Assembly: GCF_964355755.1 (NCBI RefSeq)
Contig: NC_092672.1
Span: 38,188,501 to 38,252,500 of the forward strand
Source: Antedon mediterranea
Lineage: Eukaryota > Echinodermata > Crinoidea > Comatulida > Antedonidae
Length of the DNA: 64,000 bases
Direction: 5' to 3'
A program made the translations under genes and the position numbers. Below are positions 47,801-56,800 of the stretch, piece by piece (position 1 is the stretch's first letter; every line of letters begins with the position of its first letter). A model generated the notes under the pieces. The model searched no databases. It was not told the origin of the DNA and saw nothing but the letters and a program-made list of their open reading frames with translations.

Positions 47801-50800
47801 GTAAGGTAACTTTCCATAATTAAGCATGTAATCTATGTCATGTACCTAATTTTAAGCTGCAGGCTAAATGCTTGTGCCAAAGATAATTTATGCGAACAAC
47901 ATTAGAACTGATTCTAGGATTTTAAAGTCCAATGAGAACCAGCATTTTGGTTTACATATTTGATGTATTACCTTAAAAATGACTAAAATCATAAATATTT
48001 AATTTTCTTAATCGCCAGGCTTTTAGAAAAAATGCAATTTTTACTGAGTTTTAACAAAACCAGTGACTTAACAGCTATAGTGTATTCACACAGTATTAAC
48101 AAGATTAAAAAAGTAGTACATTTTACTATGTCTTAATTATATAGTGTACAAGTCATGTTGTGCATGTACCTGACATACATTTTATCTATACGTGCACTCA
48201 AATATTTAAAGGTTGATCATTTTACTTTAAAATAGACAAGTTCATTTCAGAGTGATAAATCTAAAAGATTATTCACTATTTTCCGATGAAAAGTAACATT
48301 TTATTGTACAATATGTCATAGTGTGGTGTGTGAGCTTATTATAGTATGGACTTATTACTCACTAAGTCACTCACTCACATTTCTATTAATGTTTAAACAG
48401 TCGTGAATCATGCAACCATGAACTCTAGCTGCTCATCTCTCTACCTTAATGCTTTCAAATTAAAATATTCTGTCATCTTTAAGTGTTAAATACTGCATAT
48501 TAATTTACATACAAAACTGACCTTTTTTTAACCTACCCTTTTTATTATTTTTGCAGCTCAGCAATTCATCGAAGTATTTCATCAAAGAACAAAGATGTTT
48601 TTAACTTATTACTATCAAATAGGCAGTAAGTAATTATGTACTAATGAATAGCATGATGGATCAATTAATTGAGTGGTTGATGTATTGTTCGATTCATTTA
48701 TTAATTAGTTGGTAATTGATTGAATGGATTAGCTGATTGATTGGTGATTGGCTATTTGATATTAAATTTATTGATTGATTGTTTAAATTGATTGATTGAT
48801 TAAATTGATTGATTGTTTTGAATTAATTAATTTATTGTTATTTTGTACAGACTAAATTTAGATCTTAGAAATGTACAAGGAGAGACTCCATTATGGTTGG
48901 CCTTTGATTCATCAGATGAATATGGTGCAGACAGTTTTGCAGATAAACTTATTACAAGAGGATGTAGTCCTGATGCTGTTAACCCAAGTACAGGTAAACT
49001 AAAGTACTAAGCTTCTGTTTCCACTGCCAAACAAATCAATGCTGTTAACCCCAGTACAGGTAAACTAAAGTACTAAGCTTCTGTTTCCACTGCCAAACAA
49101 ATCAATGCTGTTAACCCCAGTACAGGTAAACTAAACTACTAAGCTTCTGTTTCCACTGTCAAACAAATTAATACTGTAAGCCCTAATACAAGTAAACAAA
49201 GCTACTAAGCTTCTGTTTCCACTGCCAAACAAATCAATGCTGTTAACTCCAGCACAGGTAAACAAAGCTACTAAGCTTCTGTTTCCACTGCCAAAACAAA
49301 TCAACTATACTTTATGGCCTTTACCAGCAACTGGGTTGGGGATTACTTACAATATGCAGTTGGAGTATAATACCTAAATGTGAAGCAGCTCTATTCAGGG
49401 ACACACCCCAGCACTTAAAATGTGAAATGAATGAGGGGAAATATTATATGGCCAACCCATATTCAAGACACCCTTATTATGGGGAAACACCTGTTTCTGG
49501 TGTAACACTTGTCCTGAAGGCGTCTCCTGTTACTGGATTATGTAACACTAATTTATTTCTTTCCTTACAGGTAATTCCTTGTTACATCTTGCTGCTCAAG
49601 CTAAGAATGAAACAGCTTGCTTGTTTCTTGCCACACATGGTGCCTCCTCTAGTATAGCCAATAATCAGGTATAAACACTTAAAAAATAAAGAAATAAATA
49701 AAATTATAATTATCAGGATATTACTAGAAGTAGATGAATGGAAAGCTACCAATAAACACCATTTGTTAGTTTCACTAAAGCTCTGTCTACACTATCAAAC
49801 TTTATGTAACAAAAATATGGACACAATAATGTCATATCACTACCATATTTGGGCACATATTAATTTGTTTGTCAAACTAGTTTGATAGTGTAGACAGAGG
49901 TTTAAAATTCATACTACTGTCTTCAATTCGAATAAATGTTTTTAATTGTATTATATAGGGTGAAGTACCATTACATATTGCATCTAAGCAAGGCCTAGCC
50001 AACCTGGTAGCATTACTGCTAAAGAAAGGTGCAAACCCAAACACACAAACACTTCAGGATGTATCGTCAAGACTCGAGGACCTAAGCATTGAAGCAGATC
50101 GAGAGGATCTCATGACCGCATCTAAACAGACACCTCTACACATGGCTATTACACATCAACATGCTGACGTTGTTAGTGTGTTTTTGGAACACAGAGGTAA
50201 GTAAACATTTTTTATTTTAGATTTTGTAACTGTTCATTCATTCCCTTTCTTTTCAGTTTTTTTTCTTTCTTTTTTCGTATTTATATGGTGTTTGACTATT
50301 TTGTAATATCACAAACTTGTGTAAAAACAATCAATGTTGATTGAACGAGTTGTATGTACATCAGTCTCGTGAAGAAATAAAGTTTATATATATATATATA
50401 CAGATTTGAAACAAAATTATGTAACCATAAATATAACAAAATTGTATTAAAATCATAGAGATAATTTTAAACAGATTCAAATATGCGATGTGAAGGAGCC
50501 CACAAAATGGCAACCATGTATCTCTTGAAAAATATTATTTAATATTTGAAAATAATAACCATTGATATTATGAAGAACCACATAAATTAACTCTATTTTT
50601 AATGGCAGTAACAGAATAATTTAGTTTTAAACATACAAAATATTGTTGCGTATTGAAAAATGTACTATATAATTATTATTAATATTAATATTTTTATTAT
50701 TTTTTTAGCAAGTGCATTGGATTCGCAAGATGGTTTGTTAATAATCCCAGATTTCAATATTTACGACAGCAATGAGCAAACAGTGTTAGGATTAGCCCTA

Positions 50801-53800
50801 TGGACTGGCTTACACACATTTGCTGCTCAGCTATTGGGCGGTGGTGCTAATATCAATCACATGACATCTGAGGGTACAACTCTTCTACACACTGCTATTT
50901 TACAGCAGGATACAAAGAGCGCCCTCTTCCTTTTGGAGCATCAAGCCAAACTTGACATCAGGTAAATTACCTTGCATGTTTCCTTTTCCCGACTACACAG
51001 CTATTGAGTCTAACAGTCATTTTGCAGAATAACTTTTCCACTTGTTAGCTGTATAGTCAAGTATCAGGTTTTGGAAATGTATGGTGTGAACTGGCAAAAT
51101 AATGAATATAAGGCAGACCGTTTATCGACCCACCATGTGACTACACAGCTATTGAGTCTAACAGTCATTTTGAGCATGCTCAGTATGCAGTATAACTTTC
51201 CTACTTGTTAGCTGTGTTAACTTAACAATGCTGCTTATATATTCCATTTCAGAACAAAAGCTGGTGAAACTCCTCTACAATTAGCCATCAGAAGACACTT
51301 ACCAGTTGTAGTTGATGCTTTGTGTGTGAGAGGAGCAAACATGAATACCCCAGATGATGACGGTAATCCACCCCTATGGATGGCACTTGAGACTGGGCAA
51401 GAAGATGTCGCCTCAACTTTGGTACAATTCAAAATAAATATCTTTCTCATTTAAATAAAAACAATGACATCTTCTTCAATATTAATAAAAAAAAGCTAAA
51501 ATAATATATACATCTTGTGCAGAAAGACAAAATTTATTCTGTTTGGAATGTTTTAAAGGCCGGAAGTATTAAAAAATAATATTGTTTAAATGCTTTTTGT
51601 TGCAGGTTCGGCATGGATGTGACACCACAAGCTGGGGTAAAGGGCCTGAAGACTGTCAACAGACATTGCTACACAGAGCTATAGATGAAAACAATGAAGC
51701 TGTTGCATGCTTTCTTATTAGAAGGTGACACATCCATCCTGTGCAATTATTAAAAATATATCCCTTTACATGGTAGCAGCGGTTTTTATAAACTCACCCA
51801 AAATAAAAGATTACAAGAATTGTAGTTTTCACAGCAGAACCACCACTGTAAAGCTTTGTCTGCACTATCAAACTTGATGTGACAACAAAATGTGATGTGC
51901 CCAAATATAGTAGTAATATGCCTAAATATGGTCGTGATATGACATCGTCATATCCATATATAGGCACATCACGTTATTTTGTCACAAAAAGTTTGATAGT
52001 GTAGACAGAGCTTAAGAAGATGTTTATTTTTTGTTACAATGTTTTGTATTCTTGTTTCACAGTCAATGTGATGTAAATAGTCCACGTAGACCAGGTCCAA
52101 ATGGTGAAGGCTCTGATATCTGTATGGATGCACAAGGACCTCTACACCAAGCTTGTCAATGGGGTCTGGAAGAGGTGGTTCAATGTCTTGTAGAATTTCA
52201 GGTTGATGTCAATGCCAAGGTAATATTAATACATTTATGTTCAGTCCCTAAACAAAAATCATCAATATATGTTAAAGTGTATAAATAGAGTCACTAGTTA
52301 GTCACTAGTTACCTCGTAAATAATGCATTAAGTTGCTTTGTGAGCATACACGAACAACAAAATGTTTTAAGATTTTTTTTTGTAGTGGAGCTGCATGTAG
52401 CTTGAAGGTTAACAGGCTTGCCTTCCAATCCCAATGTTCAATCCTGACCTAGTGCCAGGGTTGTAACTTTTTCAACTCCCTCCCTAAGCCTCAAATGAGA
52501 ATTACATGATAAATTACAAAATAGTTTAGCCATCCTGGTGGATGCATATGAAATAAAAAAGTTATTTTTTAACAGGATGCAGATGGCCAGACACCTCTTC
52601 ATATCGCAATAACAAACCAGCATCCAATCATCATTGGTCTTCTCATGTCACACCCCTTGCTTGACCTGACGCTACGAGACAAATCCGGTTTGACCCCCTT
52701 TGCGGCTGCAATGACGCACAAGAATAACAAAGCTGCACAGGCTATATTGGACAGAGAGCCAAGGGCTGCAGAACAGGTCAGAATATTCATTTTGAAAATC
52801 GGCAATTGCACAAATTGTCTTATTTCCAGAAATTTCAGAGCTTTCTCTAGAACCTAAATTAATTGTTTACTAAATATCAACCATTTTATTTTAGGTTGAT
52901 AACAAGGGCAGGAATTTCTTGCATGTAGCTGTTCAAAATTCCGACATAGAAAGCGTATTGTTTCTAATTAGTATCCGTGCAAATGTGAATTCACGACTGC
53001 AAGACCATTCTGCTTTTTCTCCGCTTCACCTGGCAGTACAAGCAGGATCAGAAATTATTGTCCGTAACTTGGTGAGTTGTAGATTGTGAAGACAATGCTT
53101 GTAACTAATGTGAAAATGTGACAATGATTTCAATGTGACAATGATTTCAATGTGACAATGATTTCAATGTGACAGTGATTGTGACAAATTTCATTACAGT
53201 TGTTAGCTGGTGCACAGGTGAATGACCTGAACAGTCAGAATCAAACATCTCTGCACATGGCGTGTGAGGTGGATCAGCCTAGTCTTTGTAGTGTTCTCAT
53301 TGACAACTCTATCAATGTAGATGCTCTAGATGCTAATGGAAATAATGGTAAACAAACTGTTTTTTTTTTTTGTTATTTCATAAAAATAATAGAAACTACT
53401 TGTGAGGCCATTTAATTATTAGCTTTTGTTCTTTTTGGTTATCCCTTTTTGTAAACAAAGTTAAATTCTAATATATAGAAAAAGGAAATTAAAAGAAAAA
53501 GAATTTTTTTTTAACCTTGTTTACTGAGAGTGACCCAAACTGCATATTCTGACAATTTAAGGTGCCCTCACAAATAAAGTTTAAATAGTTTATATATTGT
53601 TTCTATATTTTTGATAACCGATATTTTATCCTTTTTTATTTGCCCATTTTTATCTTATGTTTATGTTATTCATAAATAATACATTATTGAATATGTAATA
53701 TTTTTTTTTGCCTATAGCGCTTCACACTGCTGTTTATCATGGTAATTTAAACTGCATCAGGGTACTTCTAACTGAGTCATCAATCAATGCTGAAGCTGTT

Positions 53801-56800
53801 AACTTAAAGTAAGTCAAAAGTTAGTACCTTTAAAATTTAAACAACAAACTAATTGAGTTGATATAAGCTTGGGGAGTGCTGAGGAGAGTATGGTAGTAGC
53901 ATAGGATTTGTGCATGATTTTGTCTGATTTCTAGTTTGTGTAGACATTTTAAATGTGACAATGTATAGAGTCAAGCGTATGAATAGTCACCTGAGTATAA
54001 CATTTGTACCTCAATACCACTAAGACAAGCCTGGAAACTGTAATTTTAAGACCACACACGTGTCTGTCTCTCCTGTGCATCCTATGATATCAAAATAAAA
54101 AAAACCATTGATTTCCTGAGTACACTACCATATAGTCCTTTGAGAGTACATAAATGCGAGTTGCATTTTAATGGCGTAATACCTAAACATCTTAAATATG
54201 AGACAATTACAAGTGATTCAATTCAAGAGTTTCATTTTAATGGCGTAATACCTAAACATCTTAAATAAGAGACAATTACAAGTGAATCAATTCAAGAGTT
54301 GCATTTTAATGGCGTAATACCTAAACATCTTAAATATGAGACAATTACAAGTGAATCAATTCAAGAGTTGCATTTTAATGGCGTAATACCTAAACATCTT
54401 AAATATGAGACAATTACAAGTGAATCAATTCAAGAGTTGCATTTTAATGGCGTAATACCTAAACATCTTAAATATGAGACAATTACAAGTGAATCAATTC
54501 AAGAAAACAAATTGTACATAAGCATTGTTTCCTTTGAAAGTTTAAATTTAAACAATCTATTATTGAGGATGAACAAGCATACTTATCATTAAAAGGTATT
54601 TTTAACCAAATTCAAATACATTTATTAAAATATTGCATAAATTATTCAAATTTATATATCTGTTTTTTATCGCACTACAGGTAGTACCTGTATATGTTTG
54701 CCAAGAAGAATTTCTTTTATTATTTTATATCATGGTAATAGACAAATAAAGCTTTTCAGTATTTTTTCTAACAGGCAGTTTACTTAAAGTGTGTTCAGAA
54801 TAGAATGTGATCTGAATCTAGTAATTGGTATTCATATATAGATGTAGCTATGCCTTGTATTGACTTCTGGCTCTGGTTTGTGTAAATAAATGTATATATA
54901 TAGTGATCAATGCCCTTGATTTCCTGAGCATTTCATCCAAATTTGTATTCATGAGAATTTAACTATGTTAGAGAATGCCTTATGCCTCTGTTTCTTCTAA
55001 GTAATTCCAAATAAATAAAAAAAAAATTCCAAACAAATAGTGGACCCATGCCCTTGGGGGGTCAATGGACTCTCCTGTAGCACTTTTTTATCCAAATTTG
55101 TATTCATGAGAATGTAACTATGCCAGAGAGTGCCTTATGCCTCTGTTTTGTCTAAGTAATTTCAAATAGTGGACCCATGCCCTTGGGTGTCAACGTTCTC
55201 TCCTGTAGCACTTTTTTATCCAAATTTGTATTCATGAGAATGTAACTATGCCAGAGAGTGCCTTATGCCTCTGTTTCGTCTAAATAATTTCAAATATTGG
55301 ACCCATGCCCTTGGGGGTCAACGTTCTCTGCTATACCACTTTTTCCTCCAAATTTGTATTTCATTAGAATGTAACTATGCCAGAGAGTGCCTTATGCCTC
55401 TGTTTCGTCTAAATAATTTCAAATATTGGACCCATACCCTTAGGGGTCAACGTTCTCTTCTATAGCACTTTTTCCTCCAAATTTGTATTCATGAGAATGT
55501 AACTATGTCTGTGTTTGCCATAGTGGCCTTTAAGGTAAATACATGTTGGATCCTTCAGCACTCTCTCATGCGCAATTGTAGGTCATGTTTCCTTCGTGCA
55601 GTGTATATTCTATAAGTTTATTTTCAGTGCCTCAAAACTTTTATTGAATTCATTGATGTTTTATTGAGTAAAAACGGTGTATTAGTGTAGATTATTTTTT
55701 ATAAGCAAGACGATTCCAATTTAAATACCTGTCCATTCCAACAACTATATCATAACAAATGAAATATCATCGTATTTAAATTATCTATTCAATTTTGAAT
55801 AGCCTTATGAAATAGTCATTTTTAACACATACTTCTCCACCAATGGTACGAAATGCGCAATCCTTTTAGCATTATCAATTTTTTTTTATTCAATTTCCAT
55901 ATTAATATTATAAATTATTGAGAGCTTGTTGTGTAATTTTGTCATTTAGAGGTAAGAGGTACTATTGAGTTATTGATTCTTTTTTCTCACTCCAGATTAC
56001 AGACGCCAATGCATATATTAGGGCAGTATGGTAGGGAAAGTGCTGCAGCAATATTTGATTTATTCAAAGAATGTATGCCAACATACCCAGTAGAAAAACA
56101 AAATGTGGATGGCAACACAGGTAAAGCTCTTTTATTCATTTGTTAGTATACTATTAGCAGCCTTTTTAACAGCACTTGATTGGTTATAGCCATGGTATTG
56201 TTTATACAGTCAACTTTCCCGATACCAGACACCCTTGGATATTTGGAATGTATTTTTAGTATGAATTTTCCAGAGATTCCGGTATTGGGAAAGTAGGCTG
56301 TACCTCAACTACTGGTGTTTAGTATTTTTCTAGACTGCGTATGCTTGTTTGTGTTAATCTCCTCAACTCAATTGGATCTAGACTGCGTGTGCTTGTTTGT
56401 GTTAATCCCCTCAACTCAATTGGATCTAGACTGCGTGTGCTTGTTTGTGTTGTTAAACAGTAACAGTTTAAAAAACATTTAAAGACTTCTTATTTTAACC
56501 AATGTTAAAGAGTACAGTATGTGAAGCGTCGCTGATTATGAGCTTTTAAATGGGCGCTGCTATATAAGTGTTGTTGTTAACAGTGGAATTTGGTATATAT
56601 ATTGCTACTGTAGCATTTGGTATATATATATTGCTACTGTAGCATTTGGTATATATATTGCTACTGTAGCATTTGGTATATATATTGCTACTGTAGCATT
56701 TGGTGTATATATTGCTACTGTAGCATTTGGTATATATATTGCTACTGTAGCATTTGGTGTATATATTGCTACTGTAGCATTTGGTATATATATTGCTACT

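Noticed and set aside
54299-54592. 97-codon frame with 23-residue repeats
   Set aside because: A 69-bp intronic repeat; one unit carries a stop and there is no start or splice support.
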